Made by a program: the position numbers and the translations under genes. This document shows, in pieces, positions 11,575 to 23,850 of a stretch of 64,000 nt of DNA. The stretch is from positions 10,428,752 through 10,492,751 of the forward strand of contig NC_079418.1 of the NCBI RefSeq assembly GCF_026213295.1, written 5' to 3'. Source of the DNA: Gadus chalcogrammus. Taxonomy: Eukaryota > Chordata > Actinopteri > Gadiformes > Gadidae. Under the pieces are notes generated by a model. That model worked only from the letters and a program-made list of their open reading frames with translations, ran no database searches and was not told the origin of the DNA. Every line of letters starts with the position of its first letter. Position 1 is the stretch's first letter.

Positions 11575-11733
11575 ATGGGAGCCCCCTCCACCTCAGGTGA
11601 ATCAAGCACCACCAGCACCAGTGGACAGGGCGAGGGGGCTAGCTGTAGCGATCCACCCATGGAGACAGCACAGATGGTGGAAGATGAACAGGGAGGAGGA
11701 GATGATGAGTCCGAACCGAGGGTCATGGACTGA
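11575..11733 (+). CDS. Small serine/acid-rich ORF (52 aa), possible first exon of the hAT transposase
   Basis: ATG at 11575 opens a 52-codon frame rich in Ser, Thr, Gly, Asp and Glu (APSTSGESSTTSTSGQGEG, then EDEQGGGDDESEP) ending in TGA at 11731. A consensus donor CACCAG|GTAAGC follows at 11756, so the block looks like a 5' exon. It lies 0.8 kb before the ZMYM1-like hAT transposase on the same strand. Low-complexity acidic N-termini are common in such transposases, but the in-frame TGA before the donor means it cannot be joined as it stands. Confidence 0.35.
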   Translation: MGAPSTSGESSTTSTSGQGEGASCSDPPMETAQMVEDEQGGGDDESEPRVMD

Positions 11734-12119
11734 GTGAGCCGCTGCCGGTGCACCAGGTAAGCAGCTATTAACATAAGGATAATACGTTTAGATGATGGAT
11801 TTGAATTTAGCCAGCCGCAGCGATATTAAATGATGCGTAATAGTTGTGACAAACGGCTATGCTAATATGTTAATGAAAATGCTAGATGAATAGTCATGCT
11901 ACACGCTATCATGCCTGACGGATAAGCAAGCACACAGCATAGCCCCACGATACACGCCGTTCACAGGTGGAATGCTGTAATAATAGTCGTTGGAAAGTTT
12001 TTATTACCACGTAGTATTACACTACTATGGCATTACACAGTGTATTTAGCGATGCAACTTGGGCCATTATGGTAATAGCCGAGCCAATTTATTACAGGGG
12101 GTTGGTGGTTATTATTGAA

Positions 12120-12385
12120 GTGGTTGTCGTCGTCTTTTTTCCCAAACGAGGCTCTTATTTGTTTGCGCAGCTTAAACCTTTTCTTTTCGTTGAAATGTGT
12201 CTCGATGACAAACGATGCTCTCGGCTAACGTACTCTCACACTCCAAATATAATCTGTCAATATAAAGTTCTAATGATTCGAGTCTAAATGTTCAAGCCGA
12301 CATGGTTGCCGTTGTCTTTTTCCAAACGAGGCTCTTAGCTGGAAAGCCTTTTCTTTTTCGTTGATATGTGTCTCGAGGAGATGTG
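12120..12385. repeat. Degenerate tandem duplication, about 180-bp period
   Basis: CCAAACGAGGCTCTTA, followed by CCTTTTCTTTTCGTTGA and ATGTGTCTCGA, occurs at about 12142-12210 and again at 12322-12378. No coding capacity. Confidence 0.6.
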
Positions 12386-12534
12386 TCTCGAAAGAAGCAC
12401 AGAAAATAAAAGCGAGAGCAACAAAAAAGCAAAATGGGGAGTAGTCTATAAAATTGCATTTTTAAAACTTGGCATATTTTGGAGATATCCTACCTACAGT
12501 GTTCTTAATATGGGTAATTTAAAGATATTTTAAA

Positions 12535-14761
12535 TTACCCACAAACAAAGAAGGTACAAGCAGGAAGTGGCTGACATACTGTGATCAACGTCCTGCTTTA
12601 TTTTGTTTTGTATGCTTGGCCTTTAGCAAGCCCTCTGATAACAGTGTATTCATTACTGGAATGTCTGACGGGAGACATGCTCACCAGAGAGCAGAAGAGC
12701 ATGAAAAAAGCATGGCACATAGAGCTTGTGCTGAAGCTTATTTTCTAAACTGCTCAAAATCTGACATAAACAGCCTGCTTAGAGGAAGACAGCTAACTGC
12801 TCATAGAGAGCAGATCAAGAAGAGACGGCAGGTGTTAGACCGTTTGGTGGAAGTGGTCAGAGTGATTGGAAAGAGGGGCCTAAGCTACAGGCACGAAGAC
12901 AATGAGGCTGCTTATACTCTAGAGGACAGCAGCCTTGATCATGGCAACTTTTTGGAGATGATACTTTTGCTGGGGAAATATGATGTGGCATTGAAAGAAC
13001 ATCTCAGTGACATAATTCATAAAAGCAAAAAGCTCCATGAACCTGCATCAGGCTCAAGAGGCAGGGGTTCCCTTGTCACTCTGCTGTCTAAATCGACTGT
13101 CAACTCAGTGATTGACACAATCCTTAAGATGATCAAAGACAACATCGGCACGGAAATTAAAAAAAGCCGGCATGTTTACTGTACAACTGGACACAACACA
13201 GGATATCACAGCACAAGACCAGTGCTCAGTTGTGCTTCGGTACGTCACTGATACTGTACACGAGAGGCTTGTTGCTGTGGTAAGGTGCAGTTCATCCACA
13301 GGAGAGGCCTTTGTTCAGTTGTTGAGTGATGTGCTTGATGGTCTGAACTTAGACAAAAGCCTCTGCATTGGAAATGCCACAGATGGAGCTGCCAACATGC
13401 AGGGAAGATACAGAGGCTTCTCTTCACTCTTGTCATCACAATCTCCTCACCATGTCCATGTGTGGTGCTACTCTCATGTGCTCAATCTCGTTCTTTCTGA
13501 CACCACTGAAATTGTGATAGAGAGTGGATCTCTTTTTCATCTCCTGAATGACATCGCTGTGTTCATCCGAGAATCTCATCAGAGAATGAACGTATGGGAG
13601 AAGGAAAGCCACAGCAGCAGGCACAAGCGCATAGGACCCATTGGAGAGACACGCTGGTGGGCAAAGCATGATGCCTTAAAGAAAGTGTTTGGCTCATTTG
13701 GGAAACCGCAGGACTGTCTCTACATTGATGTTCTGTGCACCCTTTCAGCCATTCAAGACCAGACGACAGTGAAGTCAAATGTAAGATCCAAAGCAAGGGG
13801 ATACAAAGATGGCCTTCTCAGACACGAGACCATCCTGACCGCGCAATTATTCTTGCGGATATTTGAGAAGACCACCCCACTATCCAAATACCTCCAAACA
13901 GGCGGGATGGACATCCTCTCTGCCCACAGGATGGTGATGTCCACACACGAGGCCCTTCAGGAGATGGGAAGAGATTTCCAGACAGTCAAGGATGCAACAG
14001 AGAGTTTTGTGAAGTGGGCAAATGACAAGCTGGAGGAGCAGGATGAGGAGATGGGCATGGAGGTGGAGGTTTCACTACCGCAGAGGAGGCCAAAGACGAA
14101 GAAGTCCATGCCAGGAGAGATGGCCCAGGATGAAACTTCCAATGACCCAAGCAAGACGTATGAGGTTAAAGTCCATAACCAAATTATGGACACCGTTATT
14201 GAGGCCATGCAAAGACGATTCCTCGATAACGGCAATCTGTATGCGGACCTCTCAATTCTTGACCCCCGAAACTTCCCAGATATCAAAACCAGTGGTCTTC
14301 CTGAGTCTGCACTGAAAGACCTAAGCAGAAGTCTCATCAAATTTAACAATTCGGCAACCATATCAAATTTACAATCTGAACTTGAAAGCTTGGCAAGCCA
14401 GTGGGACATGCTGAAGCGTCCACCACTAGATGAGTACACATCCCGTACTGTGGAGGAAGGACCTGGTGGAGACCCAGAGATGGAAATTGTCAGCAAAGCC
14501 TGTGCCTCATGTAAAAACTGCCCCCTGTGTTGCTACCAGATTCTCCTCAGATTCAACCTGCTCACAGACGCATACCCTCTTCTTTCTCTGTCCTACAAAT
14601 ATCTGCTGACACTCTCAGTGACACAGGTAGCCTGCGAAAGATCATTTTCAACTTTGAAATTCATCAAGAGCAGGCTGAGGAGCAGCTTATCTGCTGGTAA
14701 ATTGGAGGCCTTCATGCTGATGTCCACAGAAAAGGACATCCTCATGCCTCATTCCTTTTAG
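12535..14761 (+). pseudogene. ZMYM1-like hAT transposase, one frameshift
   Basis: The frame begins with a degenerate TTF-type zinc-finger region (RKWLTYCDQ...LFCFVCLAF, about 12555-12620), followed by RAEEHEKSMAHR and a DUF4371-like block to about 13165. There the frame shifts by one at a run of seven A (13158-13164) and continues from about 13166 to the stop at 14759. The second part carries DDE-type elements (QLDTTQDITAQDQ, then CIGNATDGAANMQG), a WCYSHVLNLVL block, and a C-terminal hAT dimerisation domain (SVTQVACERSFSTLKFIKSR). Apart from the single shift it looks nearly intact, so it is a fairly young copy or contains a base-call error. It is related to zinc finger MYM-type protein 1-like genes, which are domesticated or active hAT transposases. 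Confidence 0.8.
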
Positions 14762-15033
14762 GAAGCCTCTGTCTCAGGTTGTGGCGACGACTTGCTTTCA
14801 CAAAGTAAGTATTATAGTTATGGAAATGAATGTAATTGTTTGGCTTGAAATTAAAACTTTTTCCCTTTCCCCCCTTTAACATGCATTACATCCTTTTCTG
14901 TTATTTACTGTTTTTAGGCTTCCATTTCAGCATTGTGAGATTGGATTGTGAGGATTGTTTTTGGAGATAGACAGACGTTTGGTTTCTGGGTAAGTGAGAA
15001 GAAATCAATCTGATTCAAACACAAACGCACACA

Positions 15034-15071
<38 letters not shown>

Positions 15072-15099
15072 GTATTCAAGTCTCACTTCTCTGTGTCTT

Positions 15100-15910
<811 letters not shown>

Positions 15911-16089
15911 ACAAATTTATAGATTCATTTTAAATAAACAATTGAGTGTGAAGTCACTGCACATTTCCTGGTGTTTTTTTGGTACCTGAAAGAGAGTTTT
16001 TTTAGTTAAATTGTGCACCTTTTCCACTAGGCCAGAACGTTTGTACATTTAGAAGACATAAGTTACGTCAATTTAATGGCAGGTGTGCT

Positions 16090-16158
16090 CCGCTAATTAT
16101 GTGGGCCGGTCTGAGCCAAAAAATGCCCGGGCCGTTTTGTTCTCCCAGTCCAGCCCTG
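16090..16158. mobile_element. hAT-type 3' terminus
   Basis: The block ends TCTCCCAGTCCAGCCCTG at about 16158, whose reverse complement CAGGGCTGGACTGGGAGA is a common fish hAT terminal repeat. It lies 1.4 kb after the ZMYM1-like transposase and is probably its right end. I could not find the matching left end upstream. Confidence 0.5.
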
Positions 16159-16303
16159 TCTTGGACCTACAATTAATGCTCTTGCTAAGTTTTAACGTTA
16201 GGTCGGGAAGTTAGTTCGAGAATGACTTGAAACTTTCTTAATGTAGCCTGTTTGCTCATGCTCAATGTGCTCTTCCGCTACTACATCTTGATATGAAATT
16301 AAC

Positions 16304-19300
16304 ATGAGTGAAAATAACGTGGCTGTGTGACAGGGTCTATCGCCTAAAGACGAGGTAGCAGCACGGGCTTTTGTGCAACAATTGTTAGCCAGGGAGCTGT
16401 CCGAGCCTGCTGCTTTGACCTCGTCGCACATGGGCAGAGTAAACCAACCACCAGTCAGGGCTGGAGACAGTGCCCAACCTGTGACCAATAATGATATGGT
16501 GAGGCAGGCCATGCGAAGGTGAAGAAATTAATTTACTATATCTATATTTCACAGTTCAGTAGTTCATGGTTTGTATCCTGTTGATGTTTGTGCTTCTGTT
16601 ATTTGAGCTCGCCCACCATTTTACAAATTTACTGTTATTATCAATATCATGGCTGGTTTCAGACATTTTCCATCTGGATTTCTCAATGTACTCGTATGCT
16701 GCTTGTCAAATTACAATTCATGTAAACCTGTGATGTTCCTTACAGTCGCCGGCCTTGTGGGGATCCAAGACACTATTTATTTTAATATATGACAATAAAA
16801 TGTATGCATAGTAATGCTTCACGAAAGATCAGTCCAACCACGACGATGGTATTAAGTTAATCTGTGATGTATTGGTCTCTTGAATATCGTCAACCCGGGG
16901 ACTATAAAGTTACCGAACAGAATCAGTGTATTTTATGCTCTTATTTAGCTATTAATAAATTCCAATTATTGAAAACATGGCATATAAAACCATAAACTAA
17001 AGCCATACGTTTTTATTATGGACCAATCTTGCTCTAGATTTATTCTAGGTTTCATCACCAACAGTTTTGTTATTTTCCACAACAGGCAATTTCTGAGTAT
17101 GTTTGGTGAGCAGCCAAGGGGGAAAAAAAGATTCAATTCTCCTGCCCCTGCCCCCTGCATTGTTAAAAGGACAGATTTTAATATGCATGTCCTTTCAGGG
17201 CCCAGCCAGTTCACTCCAAAGGGTTCTGAAGAGCTAGAACATGCATATGCTGGCCTGGGAAAGAGGATGCTCAGTATACCAGACACCCTCACACAGCGAG
17301 GTAATCATATATACAATATTGTAGATTGCTCAATGATTAAAAATGTAAATAACTTTCTATATTGTGAATCATATTTCACTTTGTTTTAAAGATTGTGGCT
17401 CTACTTGAGGGGGGATTTCCCAATCTTAAAACCTTGAAAGGAGGCTGGATGTTCTCATCTCAATATCCAATGATGGGAAAATTATAGCCTTTATTGTTTT
17501 TCACATTCAAAGCCCCAGAGATGTGTTATGTGGCATCCTACTTTGAAATACCATTAATATTATTCCAAGTGGTAAACAACATTTTCAAATTTGCCTGAAA
17601 TGAATATGCAGGTTAACAAGGTTTTAAAGGACATTTGTGTTGTTCCTCTTTACATTTCAAAATAGGTGGTAGCGGACGTCATAAGTTGAGCATAATTTCA
17701 AGTCCGAGGGGTACTCCTCAAGGTACTCCTCTCAACTGAATCCCTCCCCTATGACGGCTGAGTTTGCATGATGCCTCAGTCAAGCTGCCTCACATGTGGC
17801 AGTCAAATGCCTTTGCAGCTTTTGCCGCTACATGTGATGCAATGGCACATTGATTGTAAGCCGTTATTCAAATGTTTCTCTTATTTTATAAATGAACATG
17901 TAATACTTTGGTGTGTGCAAATGACTATTTCAAAGTCTATAGCACTAGCTCTTTTTCTTTTAAGGAGAGTGAATATGAGACACCTCTTGATGATTCTCCT
18001 ATTATTATTGAGCAGCCGGTCTCACCTACCACATGGAAGGAATCCTCAGGTAATTTATGTTTTATTTTCATGTAACTTTGCAAATCAATAATATAGCCTT
18101 ATTCTTTTTTCACCATGGGAAGCAAGGTAGCAGATGTTTTGGGACATAATGACATGATGCTTACAGGTGTGTGAAGCTGTAGGGTATAATATATCTCACC
18201 GAACTTACCTTTTGTACAGGGACACTCATTTATGCACTCATTATTGAGCATAGGAATATATCTCCTGTATCTAGCAAATATCACATGTCTGAAAGAAGTT
18301 CATTAACCATGATGCTTTTTCTCATAAAATATTTGATCTGTTTTAAAAATATGGATTTTCTTTTTTTGTAGGTTTGCCCAATTTGTCTTGCATCGTTCCC
18401 AATTTGTGTCCTCCCATCTCATGCAAGCACATGTGGTAACGGGTAAGAGTAGTTCAAGTTCATGTTCTGAGTAAGGTTAGGCACATTTAAAGTGTGGCTG
18501 CATCAGAGCATGTGCTGCACATTTGTAATCGCAGTAGAACAAATAGCAGAGCTAGATACTTTTTAGGGTTCCAATTTGATATGACTTTGTATGATGGTGA
18601 AGCCTATATGCAGAAAGAAATATGTGAAAAATAATCACTAGTCATGATTTCTCTCTGTTTGCCAATCTTGCGAGTAACATTTTTTTGTCTGTCTGATAAG
18701 AATGGACATTGCTCTTCACAGTGGAGCAGCTGGTCCAACGAGAGAGGAACTACCAGGACCTTCAGTGAAACGCCCACGATTAGCGCCATCTTCTTTAGAA
18801 GGTTGTTTCTTCATAACTATCACTGCTGTGGTGTAATATGAAACTAGAAAAACGTTTTAGCCGTAAATTAGAAAACTTGCTACAGAATGCTTGATCCAAT
18901 GCATTGATATCAAGTTTCTGCAGTTAATATATTGCTTTAAAATGCTGAGCTTCCAAAATGTCACTGAAATGTATAACATTTTTGAAGTTCCTTTGCACCA
19001 ACCAGTGAGGGCCACTGAAGTAGACCCTCAGAAAGCTTGTCAGTTGTTCAGAGAAAATCTCCTGGACCGTAACTCTGATTGTCCACGCCTCCTCCTCTCT
19101 CTCTCAACATGTTTGATGATGAAGAACAGGACCGTTCATTTATTTCATTCTATAAAAGGAATGATGTTAACTGGGCAAGTCATTCAGGTGCAGGCTGAGA
19201 GGTATAAACAAACAGCATAACTTATTTACTTTCATTAGAGGCATTATCAACTGAATTTTGGCTTAAAAATCAAAATTGCATAATGAGGTTTTGGTGCACG

Positions 19301-19490
19301 ATACTTTATCCATGGAAGACAGAACTTGTTGCGTTTGTTGTAGTTGAATCTCAAGTGTGTAGCACAATAGCCAAGTTTTTCTTGTATATTGTATATAATG
19401 TGGTTGCTTGTACTCATCTGTATTAATCTTTCATCTTCAGGAGATGCAGCAGTCGGCGATGGTGTCAACCGACATGTTTTGTCAATGGCC
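16304..19490 (+). pseudogene. Decayed multi-exon HECT/zinc-finger gene, N-terminal part
   Basis: Exon-like blocks with good splice signals lie in one orientation: 16304-16518 (QQLLARELSEP; in-frame TGA at 16328), 17086-17300 (FLSMFGEQPRGKKRF...GLGKRMLSIPD; joins exon 1 in frame), 17392 onward (LLEGGFPNLKTLKGGWMF), about 17655-17850 (a CLTCGSQMPLQLL zinc-binding block), 17965-18049, 18372-18442 (VCPICLASFP...HASTC, a UBZ-like C2HC finger), 18722-18801, 19006-19200 (frame changes within it) and 19441-19490 (GDAAVGDGVNRHVLSMAI, start of a HECT-like domain). Together they match the start of a fish gene family in which UBZ-like fingers precede a HECT domain. The copy stops where unrelated sequence begins at about 19490. 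Confidence 0.6.
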
Positions 19491-19770
19491 ATTGTGGCAA
19501 TCTGGTCCCAATAATGTCTCTGCGTTCCCACAATTACCACACTGTCATCCGTTTCAGACCGAGAAATTAGGCTTTTATTCACAATACATGCTACTTCACG
19601 AGGATCCGTGTCCTACGTGGAAAAGAAAACCGATGACTCCGAGAGTCACGGTACTGTCTCGGTTCAGGGTCCCGTTAGCTGGGCTGGTCTTGCCTCGGGT
19701 ATAGGGGGGAGTCCTATGTGTAGCCTCTGGCTCTCCATCGTTACTGGTTCGGCCGCGTTCTCTCGGGGCG
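19491..19770. other. Unidentified sequence breaking the HECT-like gene
   Basis: GC-richer sequence with no clear family. A minus-strand frame over 19247-19582 is open for 111 codons but overlaps the plus-strand exon, so I do not call it. It is probably part of a transposable element. Confidence 0.3.
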
Positions 19771-19774
19771 TTAA

Positions 19775-20054
19775 TGGTGCCATGACATGCTATTTTATGG
19801 ATGCTTTAATATAGGTATTAGTGGGCCACTAACACAGTATTCAAAGACGTTCCCGAAATCCAGCCGTGGTGCAGAGTTACAGCCACTCCGAGCCAGTCGG
19901 ACATTGTGCTTCCCCCAAATGCGCTGTTTTGGTGTCTGTAGCTTTAATGCAAATGAGGAGGAGCGAGGCGGGTCAAGGAGGAGGGTGGGGGTGTGGCCCT
20001 GAGCAGCTTGCAGCCACGGTACCATTCGCTCTGTTTACAGTGGATGTATCGCAA
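19775..20054 (-). mobile_element. Truncated copy of the TTAA element found at 26725-28756
   Basis: After TTAA (19771-19774) the sequence TGGTGCCATGACATGCTATT, then TATTAGTGGGCCACTAACAC, matches the reverse complement of 28756 down to about 28410. Homology ends near 20054, where the left arm of the large palindrome begins. Confidence 0.7.
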
Positions 20055-20118
20055 TAGGCTACTTGCACAAGCACTTCCTTATTCGCCGTAATACAGCTCA
20101 TCAGCTTCCGGTTCCAAG

Positions 20119-20270
20119 ATGGCAACGTTCTACACCCGGTGATTTACAGGAGCTGCCGACAATAAATATCACAGATGTGCATCGTTTATGTAGGGAAACA
20201 AAAACTCTGAAAAGCAAATTGGACAAGGGGTTTAGGATGTATGCTTCGACCTACATTCACAGCTACGAAG
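20119..20270 (+). pseudogene. First exon of an unidentified unit-encoded protein, left arm, frameshifted
   Basis: ATGGCAACGTTC is followed after 20 bases by an extra A relative to the right-arm copy, giving an early stop. After that the frame reads ELPTINITDVHRLCRE and KGFRMYASTYIHSYE up to the donor GAAG|GTAAGA at 20271. The motif pattern recalls first exons of fish SWIM/YqaJ-type multicopy genes, but this is a weak resemblance. Confidence 0.5.
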
Positions 20271-20784
20271 GTAAGAAAACGACGTCTAACAGACGCTAGC
20301 TACTGTCAAAGTCTAATCTGTCAGTTAACTGTCACTGTCGAACGTGTATTACGATGCAGGAACAGCAAACGCCAACAAGATTTCTTAACGAGTGTTTTAT
20401 ATCAGCCTTGATGTTTGCCTGTTGTGTTGAGTAATAATAGTTTAACCCTTAGATGCACGAGTGACTGGACCCTACACTCTTCCATAAGTGGGTCAAAAAT
20501 GACCCATATTAGAATCAATGTGTTTTTATGCCATTTTTGTCATGAATAATCACTTATCACTTATCACTTATATTAGTATTATATTTAGGACCACACAAGA
20601 ATTATTTCATGTTTGAAATATCTTTATTTTTCACTTTTTAACATTTTTGAAAAATAAAATTACCCTGAACAGCAATAGAAAAATGTGAACATCCACTTTC
20701 TGTCTGTCCGTCCTTCCGTCTGTCTGTAACTGTCCAGTCATTGACAGTTCCTCTCTCTTTTCCCTGTTTTGCCTTCTTGTCTCA

Positions 20785-22470
20785 TCACTGTATGCAGTTC
20801 AGACAAACTACCTGTTTCTGGCTGTGATCATTGCACACAGGTACATTGCATTTCCCACACCTATTGTTTACTTTGCGATCTTTGTTACTTGGGCAGATCT
20901 GACACCTCTTTCTCTTTGGTTGGCCCTGTCTGCTTCTTTCCTGTGGCTGGATTGTGGCTTTTGTCACCCCACACCTTTCCATTGCTTCAATAATCGGGGT
21001 TTGCAGTTGGGGGCATCCTTCCAGTCGACTTCTCATGTGTGGTGTGACAAGCTCCTTTGACAGCTCTTTGAGGAAGAGCCGTCGTGCATTGGTGATGCCG
21101 CTCTTGAATTCTGGGTGCTGAGCCGTGAAAAAGGTGTAGGCATTCAGGGTGGCAATGTCAATTATGTTGTACCACAGCACCATGGGCCACCTCTGTGTTT
21201 GGCGCTTGCAGGTGTAGGTGCCAACCATCTGGTCAGTGGTGTCTACACCTCCTTTCAACTTATTGTAAAATGTGATTATTTCTGGTTTTTTCTTTCTGCT
21301 ATTTTCATCCACTACTTTGTCGTGGTGCATCGTGCTCAGGAGCACAACAGCTTTTCCTTTCTTTCTGACATAGCTGACCATGGTAAGGCTGTCGTTGAAT
21401 CCGAACTCTGTGCTGTGAACCTCCCTGGACTTGGAAGGCTTAATCAGAGGAGGGATGTCTGGCTTGTTCTGACGTAGAGTCCCCACAATAGTGAGATCCT
21501 TCTCCAGGAGATGCTGCGCAAGAGGCACACTGGTGAAAAAGTTATCCATGGTGATGTTGCGACCTGTGTTTCTAAATCTACTACACAACTGCTGGACAAT
21601 GTTTTCCCCCAGATTCTTCTGAACTTCTTCCCCTGGTTGTCTCCCCGTGTAAACTATACCATCTATTGCATAGGGGATGCGTGCATCACAAACCCAGAAG
21701 ATCTTTATGCCGTACTTGGCGGGCTTGCTTGGCATGTACTGTACAAACTTGCACCTACCCCTGAATGGCACAAGCTGTTCGTCCACAGTGACACAATCAC
21801 TGGGGATGAATCGCTGTCTGCAGTTGACCAGGAACAGGTCCCAAACATAACGGAAGGCTGCCATATGGTCTGTTTCCAGTCGGAAGGCTCTGGTCCTCTT
21901 ATCATCGAAGCGCAAGGTACGGCGAATGTCTTCAAATCTTCCAACAGCCATAGTGGCCTTGTACATGGGATTATTCAGAGGACTCCCAAACAGCTCACGG
22001 ACTGAAACATCCCAGTTCTTCTCACTTCCTGCAAGCAGGGTCAATCCAATGAAGGCCATGAACTCATCTTTGGTGACATTCTTCCATTCTTTTCCTCTAG
22101 CTGTTGCTACTCTCCGTCCTTCCAAATTTGTGCACTTCATCACCTCTTGTGTTATATCATCAGTGATAAAGAGCTCCCATGCATCTTTTGGTGAGACGGT
22201 GCTAAGCCCTTGTGCAGGCCCTGGCCGACTTCTTAGGATATTGGGGCTCTGTGTTCTGCCCTGGGGGGGAGGTAACTCGCTCCAGTAAGAGCCCTTCCGA
22301 CTCATTCTGTTGGGCATTATTTGGACAATTTCTTCTTCTGAGGACACAGAAGAGGAATCTTCTGAGTCGGATTGATCCTGTTCAGTTGGATTTCCAGGTG
22401 GACGACTGCCACTGCCACCTGCACAATAGTCTGGATCCTCATCATCCGAAATTTCAGACTCTGAGTCCAA
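20785..22470 (-). CDS. piggyBac transposase (PGBD4-like), open over 561 codons
   Basis: The order is an acidic N-terminus (residues 1-50), the DDE_Tnp_1_7 core (about 95-450) and a C-terminal cysteine-rich zinc ribbon (about 523-560: CQICPS...RCGKC...CNDH...CLNC). Catalytic aspartates are visible in TVDEQLVPF (D230), ITMDNFFTS (D309) and GGVDTTDQM (D410/D413). The enzyme cuts and pastes at TTAA. No stop or shift is present. The frame opens upstream of the first internal ATG (residue 52) with a TTG, so the true start is either that ATG or lies in an upstream exon; the 22.5-23.2 kb interval would hold its promoter and 5' UTR. Confidence 0.9.
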   Translation of the reverse strand: MDSESEISDDEDPDYCAGGSGSRPPGNPTEQDQSDSEDSSSVSSEEEIVQIMPNRMSRKGSYWSELPPPQGRTQSPNILRSRPGPAQGLSTVSPKDAWELFITDDITQEVMKCTNLEGRRVATARGKEWKNVTKDEFMAFIGLTLLAGSEKNWDVSVRELFGSPLNNPMYKATMAVGRFEDIRRTLRFDDKRTRAFRLETDHMAAFRYVWDLFLVNCRQRFIPSDCVTVDEQLVPFRGRCKFVQYMPSKPAKYGIKIFWVCDARIPYAIDGIVYTGRQPGEEVQKNLGENIVQQLCSRFRNTGRNITMDNFFTSVPLAQHLLEKDLTIVGTLRQNKPDIPPLIKPSKSREVHSTEFGFNDSLTMVSYVRKKGKAVVLLSTMHHDKVVDENSRKKKPEIITFYNKLKGGVDTTDQMVGTYTCKRQTQRWPMVLWYNIIDIATLNAYTFFTAQHPEFKSGITNARRLFLKELSKELVTPHMRSRLEGCPQLQTPIIEAMERCGVTKATIQPQERSRQGQPKRKRCQICPSNKDRKVNNRCGKCNVPVCNDHSQKQVVCLNCIQ

Positions 22471-22548
22471 CCCCGTTACTGCCTCTCCATCATGACACCT
22501 TGGATGAGGAAATATAAGAGTAATGTTTTCAATAGATCAATATGTAGC

Positions 22549-22552
<4 letters not shown>

Positions 22553-22605
<53 letters not shown>

Positions 22606-22810
22606 CATATAGTAATGTTAGCTAACTTAGTTAGCTAGCTAGTGTTAGCTAGTTATAAAGTAGGCTAATTTGTCGATAAATAATAACATACTCTTCCACA
22701 AAACAATCATGAATGACACACACACGCGTCGCACACACACAATACATATAGTAATGTTAGCTATCTTAGTTAGCTAGCTAGTGTTAGTTATAAAGTAGGC
22801 TAATTTGTTA
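22553..22810. repeat. (CA)n run plus a duplicated about 70-bp block inside piggyBac
   Basis: A CA run (22553-22603) is followed by ACATATAGTAATGTTAGCTA...AGTAGGCTAATTTGT at about 22605-22674 and again at 22743-22808. It lies 5' of the transposase. Confidence 0.8.
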
Positions 22811-23238
22811 TAATAATATAATAAATAATAATAGCAGTCATGAAAGACACACACACATATTATATGAAGATAATACTTACACGTATCAGCTCTTGTGTAA
22901 AATAATCTTCCTGAGGGGTGACACTCCTGATATAGTCTGTGTTGTCCACAGTTAATTTATTCCTGACAGCCACAGTTGATAAGAATCAAAGGATTCCATA
23001 GAAAATGCATGGGGGTCATTTTTGACCCACTTATGGAAGCTTGGGGTAGTAAACAAAAAACTACAATTTCTTAAAATGTATAGAGGGTAAGTTAAAAATG
23101 TTAATGGAATTATATCAAAAACATGTTTTTTGAGGAATACCTGGCTGGAACATGAAATTAAAACAATTTTTCATGACAAAGATATTTCAAGAAAACAACC
23201 TCACCGGGTCATTTTTGACCCACTTATGCATCTAAGGG

Positions 23239-23388
23239 TTAAGTACAGCCACGGTTTTGTGTACATAAAAGTAACATTACTTAGCTACCTAACTTTTCTT
23301 TCCAAGTAGTAACATGTTATAGATGTGATGATGCGAGTAACCCAGTACAATTGAAGCTTAATGAATTTGTATGTGTTATTTCATTCAG
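23239..23388. other. Left-arm intron sequence
   Basis: Continues the arm after the piggyBac target site and ends in the acceptor TTTCATTCAG at 23388. Confidence 0.45.
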
Positions 23389-23477
23389 TGTCCAATAAAG
23401 ACAAGCTGACAGTGCAGGTCAGCGTGAGAGCCTTGTGCTACAGGTCGATGGGGAAGAGCGAGGCACCACAGTTTTAG
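23389..23477 (+). pseudogene. Second exon of the unit-encoded protein, left arm
   Basis: After the acceptor, the frame reads SNKDKLTVQVSVRALCYRSM and GKSEAPQ. The matching right-arm copy continues in frame a little further. The piggyBac sits in the intron between this exon and the one at 20119. Confidence 0.45.
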
Positions 23478-23643
23478 AGTCTAGGCAGGAAGCTGTGTTC
23501 ATCCCTGTTCAGTGGTGTTTGTTCGGTTAAGCAGTAGCTAAGTGTAGTCCTCAAGGGCCACCAACTTGAATGTTTTTCATGTCTCCCTGTTTTTCACACA
23601 CAATTTAATATAGTCAAGGTAATGAGTACAAGGCTACAACTTT

Positions 23644-23850
23644 TCAATAAACAAGATATTTATTGTCGTTTGCACAGCAGAAGTACAGGTACATTGGAAT
23701 AATTGTTATTCTTGGAGTCCGCTTTAAAAAAAACCACATCTTTATTTTAAGAGGGAGAGAATATAACAGTAAGCATTCAGGGTGGTAGGCTTTTTCTAGC
23801 ACAGTTGAAGTACTTACCTTCATAAGAAACAAGTTGTTTTTTACACCCAT
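23644..23850 (-). CDS. Conserved small ORF in the left arm (counterpart of 29943)
   Basis: A frame beginning MGVKNNLFLMKVSTSTVLEK is open in both palindrome arms over its first 50 or so codons. No family was recognised. A donor-like AAG|GTAAGT directly after LMK suggests a short exon, so most of the frame may be chance. Confidence 0.2.
   Translation of the reverse strand: MGVKNNLFLMKVSTSTVLEKAYHPECLLLYSLPLKIKMWFFLKRTPRITIIPMYLYFCCANDNKYLVY

Larger units (their letters stand above)
20446..23238 (-). mobile_element. Complete piggyBac element, 2793 bp, TTAA target
   Basis: The ends CCCTTAGATGCA (20446) and TGCATCTAAGGG (to 23238) are perfect inverted repeats, each flanked by TTAA (20442-20445, 23239-23242). 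Subterminal copies of AAGTGGGTCAAAAATGACCC occur in opposite orientations near both ends. The other palindrome arm has the uninterrupted site with a single TTAA at about 30513. The transposase frame is open, so the element may be autonomous. Confidence 0.93.

Noticed and set aside
13957..14496. 179-aa minus-strand ORF inside the hAT transposase
   Set aside because: Serine-rich shadow of the real frame on the opposite strand.
16090..16158. Matching left end for this hAT terminus upstream of 12.5 kb
   Set aside because: I read 11.1-12.6 kb for CAGGGCTGGACTGGG-like sequence and found none, so full element boundaries are not claimed.
19247..19582. 111-aa minus-strand ORF
   Set aside because: It overlaps plus-strand exon-like blocks with good splice sites and family similarity, and shows no domain.
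20824..22005. Several plus-strand ORFs under the piggyBac gene
   Set aside because: Antisense shadows of the transposase.
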